64,000 nt of DNA from Lates calcarifer (GCF_001640805.2 NC_066844.1:11808723-11872722); one strand, 5' to 3'; numbered from the stretch's first letter, positions 46,435-58,730 are shown. Notes: a model not told the origin generated them from the letters alone. Made by a program: numbers and translations.

Positions 46435-46659
46435 CAAACAGTTAGTAAAGAGTGGATGACATTACTGCTGACATCACTCACCAATAGAGACCCATTATAA
46501 ACTCAAAAACTGTCAAAAGTCAGCATAAAATATAAACTGTGATTATTCAAAAACTATACAAGATATCAAAAATCCTGTATTAAAATCCTGTATTAAATTC
46601 CCGTAGTGCAACAGGCACCCTTTTGAGGGCCTAAACATGCTCAAAAACTCATGACACTT

Positions 46660-48828
46660 TGTCTAGGTGTCAGGAATAGTTCAACATTTAAGAGAAACTA
46701 CTTAGCCTTGATCACACTACAGGACTGAGGCTTCACAGTGCTTTAAAGCAGATGTATGTATGTATCTAATGTGAAGGCTATTTACAGTATTTATGTTTTT
46801 CTCCGACTTGGATAAGAGGCTGCAGAACATGGCCCAAATAAGGACAGTCTCGCAGGGTTATGAATTCTTAAAAAAAAAAAAAAAGCTGGGCTCAGAAAAT
46901 GTTGCTCTGAAGGACCAGGTGACCTTCAAAGAACTAGAAGCCAATGAATGCTCTAGAGTTAGCAAGAGCCAGTAGTTGGAAACAAGCAGAGATGGACAGA
47001 AAAACTACAAATTATGCCTGCATTTCGCAAAACTCTCTCTCTCAGTTCCAGAAACTTCCGGGTCAAAACTAAACTACTAAACACACAAAACCTTGTACTC
47101 TTTCTGAAAAACCAAACATTGCCTTCAGACTGTTATATACAGTCTATGCTTCAGACATAACACAAAAGTCCTCAAACACCCAGACACTAGAACATAGTCT
47201 TTCACACTAGTGAGATCAATTCAAAACACTAATGTAAAAAATGGCAGTGAGTAATGCTGCTTATTGTGTGCTCCAATAATCTGACACAATTTGTCTCCTT
47301 GGCCTTTCCCTTCAATATTGACTGGTAGTGCTTTCTAAATGAGCAGCTGGTGTGGGCAGTGATACAAGAAGGGATTTGTGTGTAGAGTTTTGCACAGTTC
47401 AACAATGTTGAATCATCTGTCAAAACAGGGAAATAGTGTTTATAGTTTAGGGAAACTGATTTGTTTTTCAGTAAATCCTGTTATGGTTTTGAATTCTTAG
47501 CTAATAAACCCGGTAATAGTGTATAAGCAATCAAGAAAAACTGTAAACATATTACATTGTCAGTCATGGATGTTATAAGGTGATAAGTAATTGGCTTGTC
47601 GTGATCATGGATCATTACTAGGTACATGCCCATAAAGAGATGCAAAACAACTACAAAGATACAGTTGTTGAATGCAACAACTAGAAAGGGATGCAAAAAG
47701 ATAACAAAAACGACCAGAAAGAGTTTTTTCAGTCTGGGGTCATGCGCCATTGTAAGAGGGGTGGAGATTTCATTGTCCAAGGGCCCAATGTCTCATAATA
47801 TATCTGTAGGCTATTTGGAGTTACAAACGGCAGATATATACAGATATTATATCATATTAGTTTTTTATTTGGCATTTGTTTATTACACTGAATAAAAAAT
47901 ATCATAACTACTAATAGTTACCGCAACCCGATTCTGGATAAGCAAAAGAAACTGACTGACTGGCTGACACATTTTCACTCATCACAAATAAGCCCACCAT
48001 CTTTTCAACTGTGCTCAAGTTTGGCCAAATTATTAAAATGTTTCAGCCCCTGAGTATCAGACACAGTCAGTTTAATAGTGCTCTCTAACTTTCTCTGCAG
48101 TAACTGCAGGTTGACAATAGGGGGCAGCAGACTGTATCACTCCAAAAGCCTCGGTATGCTATTGAGGGAATGTTCACTTGCTCAGTAGGCTTGCGTAACC
48201 TGTTGAGCTTCCTAACCATTAAACCACACCATTGATTCCATGTAACTGCTGCATTTAATTAGATCTTCTGTATTATAATGTGTCAGTCCAAGCGATTAGT
48301 GGATGGTTATCATGCAGACTCTGCATGAAATCATGTCAGTTTTTTCATGGATAGATGTGATGTGTTTCTTCCAAATTAGAGACCACCCTCTGTGACACCA
48401 ATGCTAGGTCTTGTCTGGGGCTCCAGTAAACTGATGCCCTTGATTGCAGACTGTTTACTATTCTTCCTCTACTCTGGCTTATGACAGAGATACAAAAGTC
48501 CTCTTTTATCATTCTGTACCAGTCAGTGAGGCCTGTGTATGCCTAACAAAACCAACTAAGAAATCAAACAGCTTCTGCTTACGTAAGATCCTCATTTTGT
48601 TTACTGTGCAGCATACCTTGTAGTTGTCAGCACATTCACAATCAGTCATACTTTATCTGAGTCCTCCCAGGTTTAATGTGTTTTGGAATATTCCTTGATT
48701 TGTCAAGCACCATCTCATTGTGACTAATTCTTCTTTGTCATAACAGCAATCATGATCAAGTGATTGAGTGTTTTTCTTGGATAAGCCCATGATGGAAAAA
48801 TCTTCCTCATTTTTATCATAATCTATGG
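46660..48828. other. Intergenic sequence, no gene recognised
   Basis: AT-rich sequence with several short open frames, none showing domain signatures. It contains an A-run at about 46870-46884. Confidence 0.6.
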
Positions 48829-49014
48829 TGTAATGAATTGTCTAGTACAGTGATGTGTATAGGTCATATGTACTTGTACAAGCAATGTGAAAGAGATATC
48901 GACTATGGTATAAGTACTGACATGTTCTGTGTGTCAGGAGGTTCCTTTGCAAATAAACCCTCGAATCCACAAGTACGGTTCAGTCCCCATTGTTTTCTGT
49001 CTGCCACGACATAC
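48829..49014 (+). repeat. LTR-like sequence, left copy (deleted)
   Basis: It starts TGTAATGAATTGTCTAGTAC and contains GACTATGGTATAAGTACTGA and GTGTCAGGAGGTTCCTTTGC, with AATAAA near 48953. It aligns with 53599-53880 in the same orientation, but lacks about 90 bases present there after GTGAAAG. The right end is uncertain. Confidence 0.7.
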
Positions 49015-50212
49015 AGGCGTTGTTTGTTGGCGAGTTTGGAAGGAAAGAGAAGCGTCTGCTGGCCGCACCTGGACACTGACCACAGTCGCAAATAAAGTAA
49101 GAGGCTTTTTGCCATTATTTCTTCAATCCCACCCAAGCCCAAGTGCAGCGAGTAACGTATAATTTTCTCCAGAAAAGAACCAAATTGTGAAATAACTAGA
49201 AATACTGTGGATTCGAATTATGTCTGTCTGTCATGTATGTCTATATGTTCGTATATAGCAGTGTCTTAACTGTCTGAAGCAGGGGAACCTAATAGGTAAT
49301 ACCTAATAGGTATTACGTGACTTAAAGTCTATGTGAGTAAGTGTCTCAAACAGGGGGGGAAAAAGGTAACACTGCGTAATAGGTATTGCGCTGAAGTAGA
49401 CTTCAAAAGTCTGATGTACAGCGAGTACAAAGGGTTAAGGTAACACGTTAGGTACGGCAGTAACCCTTAACCCGGGGGCAGAGAATAAGGAAACAAAGGA
49501 ATTATCTAATAATTTATATATGTGGGGTAATTCACTAGACAAAGAGAAGCACGCTAAATAGAATATAGAACGAACAACAATAAAGTAATTTGCTACGTAA
49601 TATTGGTGTGTAATTCAGAAAACTATTCTGCAGCCTCTATGAACGGGTCCGACTAATTCTTAATGATAATAATAAATGATAACTGTCTATACTATCTGGA
49701 GTGAAATAGCAACAACTAAGAGACACTTCTCAAACTCCTCAATAAAGAGATAACACAGCTGTTACATTCAGAGGCTACAGAATTGACACACTTAAGCCAC
49801 ATTTAAACTTAGGGGTCAATAAAGGAGATAATACCATAAGGGGAAAGAAGGGAAAGGCCACCCAAACTTCCCTACTGTGTCCTCATTGTTTCCCTGATAA
49901 TTAAGAATAAGCCTTGATTGAGATGAATTCTCCCTTGTGTGAGAGTTAAATCAGACTAAATCACACTTTTAGGAAAGGATGTTTGTGCACAAACACATAA
50001 TGAAATATACCCAGTAGAATATCTCCTAATAAGACTTCAGTAAAACGGACAAATAACATAATCCAAACAATCAATAACTGAGTCATTAAAACCACTGCAC
50101 CAACTAAATTCTAGATAATATATAGATCTTAGCAGTGTAAAAAACCTAGGTAAAACCCAAGAAAAATACAATATATGTGCGTGTGACTAAAACAAAGCAG
50201 GAATGAAAGAAA

Positions 50213-50239
50213 AGTGTGTGTGTGTGTGTGTGTGTCTCA

Positions 50240-50277
<38 letters not shown>
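50213..50277. repeat. (TG)n(AG)n microsatellite
   Basis: TG run, short CTCAC break, second TG run, then AG run. Confidence 0.95.
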
Positions 50278-50589
50278 CTGTGTGAGTGTGAGAAAAAAAA
50301 GAAAAGAGAGGGAGAAAGGAGAAGGTGTATCTAAACAGAGCCTATGAGCCACAATAATAAAACAACATAGTAAGAGTAAATTAAAATTAGATAGCCCAAT
50401 ACTGCATGGTTGGCTTGAAGTAATGGAGCTACGGTCAGAATCTGGGAGATGAATGCTCCTTCTGGAGTGGCAATCCATGAATTAATAACTGATGTTATAA
50501 ATTGCTATGTTGAATGTTGCAATGTTCTATACTGCATGTTTTTGCTGAAGCATTCTGAATGGGACTGTGATGAGCTGAATTATTGATAA

Positions 50590-50810
50590 TTCTCTGAAGT
50601 TATTCTGTGGTTGTTCAAACAGTTGTGTTCGGGTGTTTGTGCTGGTTAAGCTCTGATTAATACATTATTAAGGGTTTTCTGAAGTTGTTCTGAGGTTTTC
50701 TATGTTTTTATTAATAATACCACAGAGAATTCACTGAAGATGTTCTGTGTTTTGTTGAAACAGTTGTAATGAAGTACTGACACTGATTGAGCTTTGATTG
50801 AAAATATGAA
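50590..50810 (+). repeat. Imperfect direct repeat
   Basis: CTCTGAAGTTATTCTGTGG ... CAAACAGTTGTG ... AAGCTCTGATT (from about 50590) is paralleled about 140 bases later by CACTGAAGATGTTCTGTG ... GAAACAGTTGTA ... GAGCTTTGATT. A partial third phrase (TCTGAAGTTGTTCTGAGG) lies between them. Confidence 0.6.
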
Positions 50811-51599
50811 ATGAAAATTACCAAAAATTCCTGAAGTTGCATTTACAAACAGAGGTAAGCAATATGTTACACATTACTTTCCTAAGGATTAAAAATCCAG
50901 TCCCCAAATTTCTTTAGAGTACTCCCTTCCCTTGAATCCAGTCGAATTGAGTTTTATATTGCTACTATTGAGACAAGCACATCTCAAAGACTCTCTCCAT
51001 GAAGAGATGTCAATAGATTTTGTGCATATTACAAGTTACCAAAGTTCTAAAAAATATAGAAATCATACAAATGATGCACAGGCTATCTCCATAGGGCCAA
51101 AGCCGACTTTGACACCTAACTACTCTAACAGACTAACAGAGAAACTTTCATTGGCAGATGTTATGCAGACCTCCAAAACCATCAGAGGAGCTAATTCATT
51201 CTTTTTAAGTTGGAGATTTTGTACTAATCAAACCTCTGGTGAGGGTGTATGTATCTGTCTCCTAGGCGAAATGATCATTCCTGGTTCTGTTGACAACCAA
51301 AACAGCCATCAAGGTCAAAGGTGAAGCAGATTGGATCCAAGTGTCCAGATTAATGCAGGGGACAGTGCAAGGAGATGCAGGAAACCAACAACATGAGTGC
51401 ACATGCTCTCATATTCGCAACACAGATTACAGATTTTGCATCACACGTGATAAGACACTTTTTGCCTTCCAGCCTTTTTTGCCTGCCAAAAACCTTTTAT
51501 GTATTCCTTGTAAACAAATAAGTGTTATTTCCATCTTATGATTCAGTTTGCATAGGCATCACAATTCTTTGTTGATAGGTATGTAGTTTATGATGATGA

Positions 51600-53140
51600 A
51601 GTTCAACGTTATGGTATGAAGATGCCTTAGTGTTCGTGTGATCACTTAATAACAAAAAAACCCATACATACTTTGTATGGCCTCCCTTGGCCTTGATAAC
51701 AGGTTGTATTCTTGCTGGTATTGTTTTTATGTATTTCATCTCTTTTGTTATTGAGTTCCAAATAGGTTCTAGCTGTTCCCGCAGACTTGCCTTAGATTAA
51801 ACATTTATGCGATCAATCATTGAATCTACTAAATCCCAAATTTGTTCAACAGGATTCAAATTCGGACTTTGACTCGGCCAGTCCATCAGTTCCAGTACCA
51901 GATTCCTTTCTCTTGGTCAAATAGTCTCTACACAGCTTTGAAGTATGCTTGGTTTCATTGTCTTGTTGGTATATGAACCCATGACCAATCAGATTCAGTC
52001 AAGAAGGGATTCCATGATGCACTAAGATGTTGTGGTAGACGTTCTTGTTCATGATACCATTGATTTTCACAAATTTGCCCACAAATAGAATCCACAAATA
52101 GAATCCAATACCATAATGAAACCTCCACCATGTTTCACTGTGGGTACAATGCATCTGGCATCAAAATGTTTTCCAGCTCTCCTGCAGACATAAACATGAC
52201 AATGCTGATGGAAGAGTTCAAACTTGGACTCGTCCGTCCAGAGTACCTTCTTCCAGTCATCAACAGTCCACAGTTTATGCTCCCTGGCAAGTCTGAGGTG
52301 CTTCTGGATGTTTTCAGGCTTCAATAATGGCTTCTTAGCAGCTATTCTTCCCTTTAAGCCTTGTTCCTTCAGTCATCTACTTATGGTCATTCTGGAGACT
52401 TTCTCGGACTCTGATGTAGAAGCATTCAACTCTGCCTGAAGGTCAGCAGTGCTAGAGTCCTTCTGTCTCTAGTATTTAAAATCTTGAGGTGTCTGACATC
52501 TGCTTCAGTTTACTTTTGTTTCCTGACTCTTCCTTGGCGCATTTTGTAAGTACCAGTCATGGCAATTGACTCCAGAGCATACTTGACCACACTGTGAGAA
52601 CACTTTATGTCTTTCCCTATTTGTTTCAGAGACCATCCAGCATCATGAAGTGCTTTAACGCAGACTCTTTCATTTTCATTGAGCTCTCAACGTTTTACCG
52701 TTTTGAGGAGGAATTTCAAACTGAATTCACCTTTTTATACCCAAATTTGAGCCACCACACTGGGCTTCTTTGAGAAGTCAGAAATTAATCAAGCATAACA
52801 TTTAAACAAATATTTTTGTTCTGGAATGCAAGTAAATAACTATAATTTGGCATGCACATTATTAATAAAGAATAATAATGTGCTTGACTATTTTTTCTGT
52901 TTTTTTTTTTTTTTTTTTGGTTTGTTTGTTTGTTTGTTTTTAAACAGTACATTTGAAAATTCATGGATAACAATAATAATTATATTTTAGCACTAAAAAT
53001 CATTTCGGTTAAAGAGCTTCTATATGCTGGTGTATTAACTATTACAGAAACATAAAAAATGATTTAGGGCACTTTACTGCCCTAAATTAACAGGGCAGCT
53101 GGCATAAACCTTACATTGGGTGGTGGTCTAATAAATTTGT
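51600..53140 (-). pseudogene. Tc1-like transposase pseudogene, copy B of the DD38E-type family
   Basis: Read on the minus strand from about 52,740 down. The HTH half is broken by several stops. The region VSRMTISR, then GRIAAKKPLLKPENIQKHLR (about 52400-52290), leads into the catalytic core VDDWKKVLWTDESKFELF, which keeps the first Asp that copy A has lost. The second acid lies in a QQDNETKHTS-like stretch near 51970, and the third is within SPNLNPVEQIW near 51850. Indels break the frame between them. Outer sequence reaches GGGTGGTGGTCTAATAAATT near 53120, a phrase typical of Tc1-like ends. A poly-T/GTTT tract sits at 52903-52939. The copy lies inside the ERV-like structure, so it inserted later. 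Confidence 0.8.
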
Positions 53141-53598
53141 TAAGCATTGTACTTATGATATTAATTGTATATCTGTTTAGTTTTTGCTAAGTAGGATAAT
53201 ATCATTACATCTAATTTTCAGTCTAGGTACAGTAACTCATATGCATTAGTAGAAAAATTAGTAGATGCCATATTGCAACATGTTTAGTAGTTAAGGAGAT
53301 TTTGATTTAGGTCTTTGATTCTGATACTTTTTTGACTTTGATTACATTAGTTCATGGTTTTGATTGAAATATTTTTGATTTTGATTATGTTACATACATA
53401 CATACATTTACATTATTACTTGTTATAAATAATGTTTGTTGAAATATGATAAGTGCAGGCGGAGACCATGATTGCCCAAAATTGACCTGAAGAGTCTGTT
53501 GGGGTCGTGGGGGAATTTTCCCAGCAAATGGATGCTGGGTTTCACCTGCATTGACCGAAGGTTGTTGGTCTAGTAACCCTCAACAGGGGATTATATGG

Positions 53599-53880
53599 TG
53601 TAATGAGTTGTCTGATACAGTGATGTGTGTATGTACTTGTATAAGCAGTGTGAAAGAATGATGTGTACTTGGACAGAAGTAGATAGACATAACTATCAGA
53701 CAGGCGTATCACTAATGATGCAGCGGTGACTGCAGTAGGGAGACAGATATTGACTATGGTATAAGTACTGACATGTTCTGTGTGTCAGGAGGTTCCTTTG
53801 CAAATAAACTTTCAAATCCACAAGTCCAGTTCAGTCTCTATTGTTTTCTATGTCTTCCCATTGTTCTTCTTTATTTCACA
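53599..53880 (+). repeat. LTR-like sequence, right copy
   Basis: It starts TGTAATGAGTTGTCTGATAC and includes a central segment (CAGACAGGCGTATCACTAAT) that the left copy lacks. The shared GTACTGACATGTTCTGTGTG and GGAGGTTCCTTTGCAAATAA follow, ending near TTTATTTCACA. AATAAA lies at about 53801. Confidence 0.7.
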
Positions 53881-54364
53881 GTGTATGTGTAAAGGTACTG
53901 ATAGAAAAATGCAATTATTCAAAAGCCCTCCATTTCACTTATTTGAATCAATCCAGTTGTCATTACATGCCATGTAATGGCACTATAAGCATATAAGCAT
54001 GACCTGAAACACAATTTTGGGCTTCAGGTCTATTTTCTTCCATCTTATATGCTTGACTACAGTGGTGTACGTGTGCTGAGCTCTGAGATGTGCCAAAATG
54101 TGGGTGACCCACTCTTAATACTGTGCCTAAGTGCATCCTATATTGATACAGATTGAAAATGAGCTCTACTGCTGAGCTCATGTGTAGCTCACAATTCCCA
54201 TGTAGACACCATAGACCAACCTTTGTTCCTGACAAACTGAGGTAATAATTGACACAGCTGCTCAAGGTGCTTGTCAGGTGAACATAACTGATTATTTTCT
54301 GGCAATGCAGTCTGAGTGTTTCCTTTATCGTTTACTCATCCACCTCATGGATGCATTGAAAATG
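53881..54364. other. Intergenic sequence, no gene recognised
   Basis: No feature supported. The 100-aa minus frame at 53963-54265 has no domain signature. Confidence 0.6.
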
Positions 54365-54512
54365 TATAGTATAGGCCTTTCTTGGTTTGTACCTGCATTG
54401 TGTGACCCATTGTAGAATCTCTTAGATTAAAAAAAAGCTTCTCAAGGCACTGGGAAAGTTATACATACATACATACATACATATATGTATGTATGTATGT
54501 ACACACATATGT

Positions 54513-54597
<85 letters not shown>

Positions 54598-54610
54598 GTG
54601 TATATATACG

Positions 54611-54681
<71 letters not shown>

Positions 54682-54785
54682 ATGTATGTATAACTTTCCC
54701 AGTGCCTTGAGAAGCTTTTTTTAATCTAAGAGATTCTACAATGGGTCACACAATGCAGGTACAAACCAAGAAAGCCTATACTATA
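54365..54785. mobile_element. Foldback (MITE-like) element with microsatellite loop
   Basis: The left arm (54365 to about 54475) runs TATAGTATAGGCCTTTCTTG through CACTGGGAAAGTTATACATA. The right arm (about 54680-54785) is its reverse complement with only two single-base indels (GGCC/GGC and one A in an A-run). The loop is TACA/TGTA, TA and TG repeats. Both ends carry TA beyond the matching TAGTATAGG/CCTATACTA termini, consistent with TA target duplication by a Tc1/mariner-type transposase (inference). No coding capacity. Confidence 0.88.
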
Positions 54786-55474
54786 GAGGGAGAGAGAGAG
54801 AGAGTGATAACAAGAGTGATAATAACAACACTTGCACAATCTCACTGACAAATTATGGTCAACTATGAAAATTGTGAAGGCTTCATTTTATCCCAAAAAG
54901 AGTCGAACATATAATTCTCTGTCTGTTAACTTTTTTTCAGCAATACATATGTACATGGATATATGACAAGAAGAAGGGAGAGACTTTCCCTTACATACCA
55001 AGCACTAATTTTCCCTGCGGCACTGACTGTAAAAAGAGGATGAAAGACTTGAAAGTTCTCTTCATCATTCCTTAACCTACATGTTTCCGGCCTTCAGGGA
55101 GCCTGGCTGACATGTAGCTTATCACTGTTAAGTTCAGTTTCATGTTTTTTACATGAAGAAGATTGTTAAAATTAATACAGTATTCTATAAGTGAGGAAAA
55201 TACAACTGTGATAAACTGGTAAAACGTATGTTATTTCTGGTCATCAGAGGAGTTTTTCATTCAGGGCTTAATTAATTTATATACAGAACTCTTTCATTAC
55301 AACGATACATACATTTAACAGCAAGCTTGTGGTCATGTAAAAAAAAAAAAAAACAACTCTGCTGGACTACTCAGCTCTGGAGAGCTTTTTTAGTGTCCTT
55401 CAGCTCATCGTTTTGATTTTTATGCCCAGCAACTGTTTGTTTCAATTCAGTCTTGCAGTTCTCAACAAAACTAT

Positions 55475-55690
55475 TTCCAGCAGCAGACAGACAAGGTTAC
55501 TGACTGGCTGCTGAACATAGTGGAGCATTCAGCAGCTCAAGATAATTTAGCCAGATAGAAGTTTATGAAGGCCAAAAGTAGAGTAAAAGCAGAGTGAATA
55601 TTTGACTTTTATTCATCAGGTGGGCAGGAACATGAATGCTAATATTGTTAATGTCTGCTGCATGTGCAAAAAGGCAACTTTTAGCTAACG
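55475..55690 (+). repeat. Unclassified dispersed repeat R2, copy 2
   Basis: Relative of 29795-30010: CAGCAGACAGACAAGG, CATAGTGGAGCATTCAGCAG, TTCATCAGGTGGGCAGGAAC. Same orientation as copy 1. Confidence 0.65.
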
Positions 55691-56979
55691 TGCTTACAAC
55701 TTTATATATAAATATCATGTTTGCAGCATGTTCCACTATAGTAGCAAAATAATAATTATTGGTGTTTTGAGACTTTGTAAAACCAGTAAAATGCTATACT
55801 TAACTTCCTTTTAGCTGAAAGCTTATGGTACTTTGAGGCAGCTAGAGAGTTAAGTTAGTAAATCAAATTCCAAATTTGCTTGCCTTTGTAACCTGTAAAA
55901 AAACATATCCTGTGCTGTTCAGAAAGCAATCATTTTACTGTGACTCTAAAGGCCATGGGTTGTAGCTAAGGGACTGGGGAAAGTGCATTCCACTGACTTC
56001 AAAAAAAGTATTTTGAATTTTAGTGGCTTGACAGGTTATTTTCAAACCCCAGTTCTGCTTCACAGAGCCCTGCACTGCTCCTTTGGCTAAGTGAGAAAAA
56101 TCTTCCCCCAACTCTGAAATGTTTTTGCTTCCCAGGTTCACTGAGGAGTAACTGCTTTGTAAGAGCTGATGTAACAGAAACATTAGGAAATGAGTTCCCT
56201 CATTCATATCCGCAGTAGTGTGTAATGAGGGCATTGACTTTTGCCAAATGACATTATAAGAGCTTCATCATCGTAGAACCAAAGAAATCTCTATAGCAAG
56301 AGGATGAGATGTCATTTTTATACACATAACATGATGTAATGTGAGAGACACAAGTCTGATTGTAAAGAACCTAACATGCACTGTGCCCATACAGGTCAGT
56401 GCATTGCATCAAATGAAATGTCTGGCTCAAAGGAAAGATGAATCTTGCCTTTCATGTGAGGTAATGAAGTTCAGAAATGAGTGCTGTGTTTGAAGTTGTC
56501 CAACAGTGTGTTTGTTGAGGCTGGGCAGGTTCACATCTGAGTCAGCTTGGATGCCACAGGTCAGCTACATTGAGGGTCAGGTTGACAGCACCGGCCTTTG
56601 TACTCAACAAGTGATGCTCGCACAGGTACACTGAGCTGCTTTGATCCTCAGGTCAGCTGAATCAGCCACAGGTCACTCCAGAGCTATGATTAAGAGGCTC
56701 AAAGCTGCACTCAGGAGGATACATTTCTTTAGGAACAAACATCTACATCTGCAAAGAAGTTGTCCTCTTGGACTGTATTACTATGTAAAGATATCACCAT
56801 TTTTATTCTGGTGACTAATGGATCACTGCAATTACAACAACGTTTGGTTTATACATAAAGGTAACACAAAGACTTGTAGAGCAGCAAATGCAAAAGTGGA
56901 TTAAAAAGTCTCGCAGAGTTGCAGTGTTGGCTGAAATATCTGTGGGTTTGATACTGTGAGCAACCCCTGTCGCATAAAA

Positions 56980-57010
56980 TATCCATCCATCTATCCATCC
57001 ATCCATCCAT
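56980..57010. repeat. (ATCC)n microsatellite
   Basis: Tandem of ATCC/ATCT units, seen directly. Confidence 0.9.
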
Positions 57011-57325
57011 TAACAATAGTATATCTCCATTTATAATATAAAAGCACTGATTAGTTTCATAGTCTAACCTGTTTGAAAATAGTGATTTTCATTTAATTAT
57101 CTTTTATGAAGGTAAAACAGAAAGTGGAAAACAGTTGTTCACACTGACCTTCAGAGCAGTTCATATTTTTTGTAAGGCAGCAAGAAACTACAGGTAGCCG
57201 TTTAATTACTCACTGCATGCCATAATGACTGCAGTGCAGCAATTATCAGTTCTGTCTCAGCCCCCGGGGCACTGTGGTAATTCCCTCTACTCTTCTTTCA
57301 AAAGCTCTTAGTTTACAGGACGTAC

Positions 57326-57390
57326 AAATCCATCCATCCATTATCTATACTGCCTATCCCTTAAAGGTCGTGGGGGGGCTGGAGTCTATA
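57326..57390 (-). mobile_element. Truncated copy of the GGAT-tailed retroposon
   Basis: AATCCATCCATCCATTATCT followed by CCTATCCCTTAAAGGTCGTG and GGGGCTGGAGTCTATA is the reverse complement of the 3' half of the element at 28206-28340. Only about 65 bases survive. Confidence 0.65.
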
Positions 57391-57939
57391 AGCACTGTTA
57401 ATAATTTTAGTGAATTCTGTGTGGGTGTGTCATTTGATAAAGGACACAAACACAACATAAAAGCGATTAACAGTCCCTTATTATGACCCAGTTTTCCAAA
57501 CTGCTATGATGAATGAGCAGTGAAGCTTAGCTGTTACAGCTAAGAAACTGTGCTCTTATCATGAGTAAATATAAATCAGTGTCCTTCAAGGACAGATGAG
57601 CAGTAAGTAATTATGAGAAAACAATAGACCATCAACATGCTACTTCTAGTGCTTTCAGTACCTGTACAAGGTAAGCTGTAGCATTGATAATTCATTTGAT
57701 TATCTCAGCTGAAAAATAATTAAGCTTCAGTAGTCTCTGGCACTAATACACTCATTTAAAAAAAAAAATCAGGAAGAGGAGTGAAAGGTGAATGTTATGG
57801 GAGGTCATTTGTTAATTTTCAGATGTAAAATCCATGATCATATTATGGTATAAATGAGGAGGAGAAACATCACATCATGTCTGTTTATATTCATGTGGTG
57901 ATATTCATAATATGTGTGGGGTTCTGATTGTTGCTTTAG

Positions 57940-58730
57940 TGTGACCCAGGTGTAGTGGAGGCAATCACCTGCAGCATGTGGATCAAAAACCTCACCACCA
58001 CCCCTGCTTGCTTGGTACCTCTGACTGCACACCCTGACTTTCAGAACAACACTGAATCATGCCATCTGCAGAAGTTCTCAGATGACTCTGCAGTGGTGGG
58101 GTATATTAGAAATGGGCAAGAGTCAGAATACAGGGGATTAATAGATAACTTTGTGGAGTGGTGCAACAGGAATCATCTGGTCCTAAATGTCAACAAGACC
58201 AAGGAGTTGGTTTTGGACTTCAGGAGGACTAGGACTGTGCCCAGACCCATAACCATCATGGATGAGGAGGTTGGAATTGTGGAGGACTACAAATATCTGG
58301 GTGTCCACTCGAGTGACAGACTGGACTGGAGCACCAACACTGATGCCGTGTACAAGATGGGGGTGAGCAGACTTTATTTCCTGAGGAAGCTCAGATCTTT
58401 CAATGTGTGCAACAAATTGTTGGAGATCTTCTACTAGTCTGTGGATGCTAGTGCCATCTACTTTACAGTAGTCTGCTGGGGGAACAGCATCAGTGCCAGG
58501 GATGCCACCAGAATCACAAACTAATCAGCAAAGCTGGGACTGTCATTGGACACATGATGAAACATTTGAGTAAGTGAGGGACAAGAGATCACTCAACAAA
58601 CTGCTCTCCATCATGAACAACCCATCCCACCCCCTTCATGATACAATACAGAGACAGTAGAGCTCATTCTCCAACAGACTCATTCAGGTTTGCTGTCACA
58701 AGAAACACAGGAAATCATTCCTGCCATTCT
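57940..58730 (+). pseudogene. LINE (L2/Rex-type) reverse-transcriptase remnant
   Basis: A 160-codon frame (57955-58437) includes LQKFSDDSAVVGYIRNGQES (RT box with F-x-DD), CNRNHLVLNVNKTKELVLDF, VEDYKYLGVHSSDRLDW and YFLRKLRSFNV. This is the standard order of the palm/thumb region of non-LTR RTs in fish. A stop (TAG) at 58435-58437 ends it, but homology continues (SVDASAIYFTVVCWGNSISA) and then decays past about 58550 with further stops. The upstream half is absent. Confidence 0.88.

Larger units (their letters stand above)
49015..51590 (+). mobile_element. ERV-like internal region, heavily degraded
   Basis: This lies between the two LTR-like copies. There are no long gag, pol or env frames. 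The clearest retroviral trace is at about 51276-51345, where one frame reads LVLLTTKTAIKVKGEADWIQ, resembling the C-terminal end of an integrase of gamma/epsilon-type elements. A TGG that could begin a primer-binding site occurs at 49028, but I cannot match it to a tRNA. Short inverted repeats occur at 49290-49320 and 49430-49475, imperfect direct repeats at 50590-50810, and a TG/GA microsatellite at 50213-50277. The element is defective. Confidence 0.5.
54786..57940. other. Intergenic sequence with small repeats
   Basis: It holds a GA run (54788-54802), repeat R2 copy 2 (55475-55690), an ATCC tandem (56980-57010) and a retroposon remnant (57326-57390). No exon is recognised. Confidence 0.6.

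Noticed and set aside
50932..51324. 130-aa open frame inside the ERV-like region
   Set aside because: It does not resemble any retroviral protein that I can recognise, and the integrase-like text near its end is in another frame.
54485..54724. Open frames of Tyr-Ile and Cys-Val repeats
   Set aside because: Low-complexity translation of the TA and TG loop of the foldback element.
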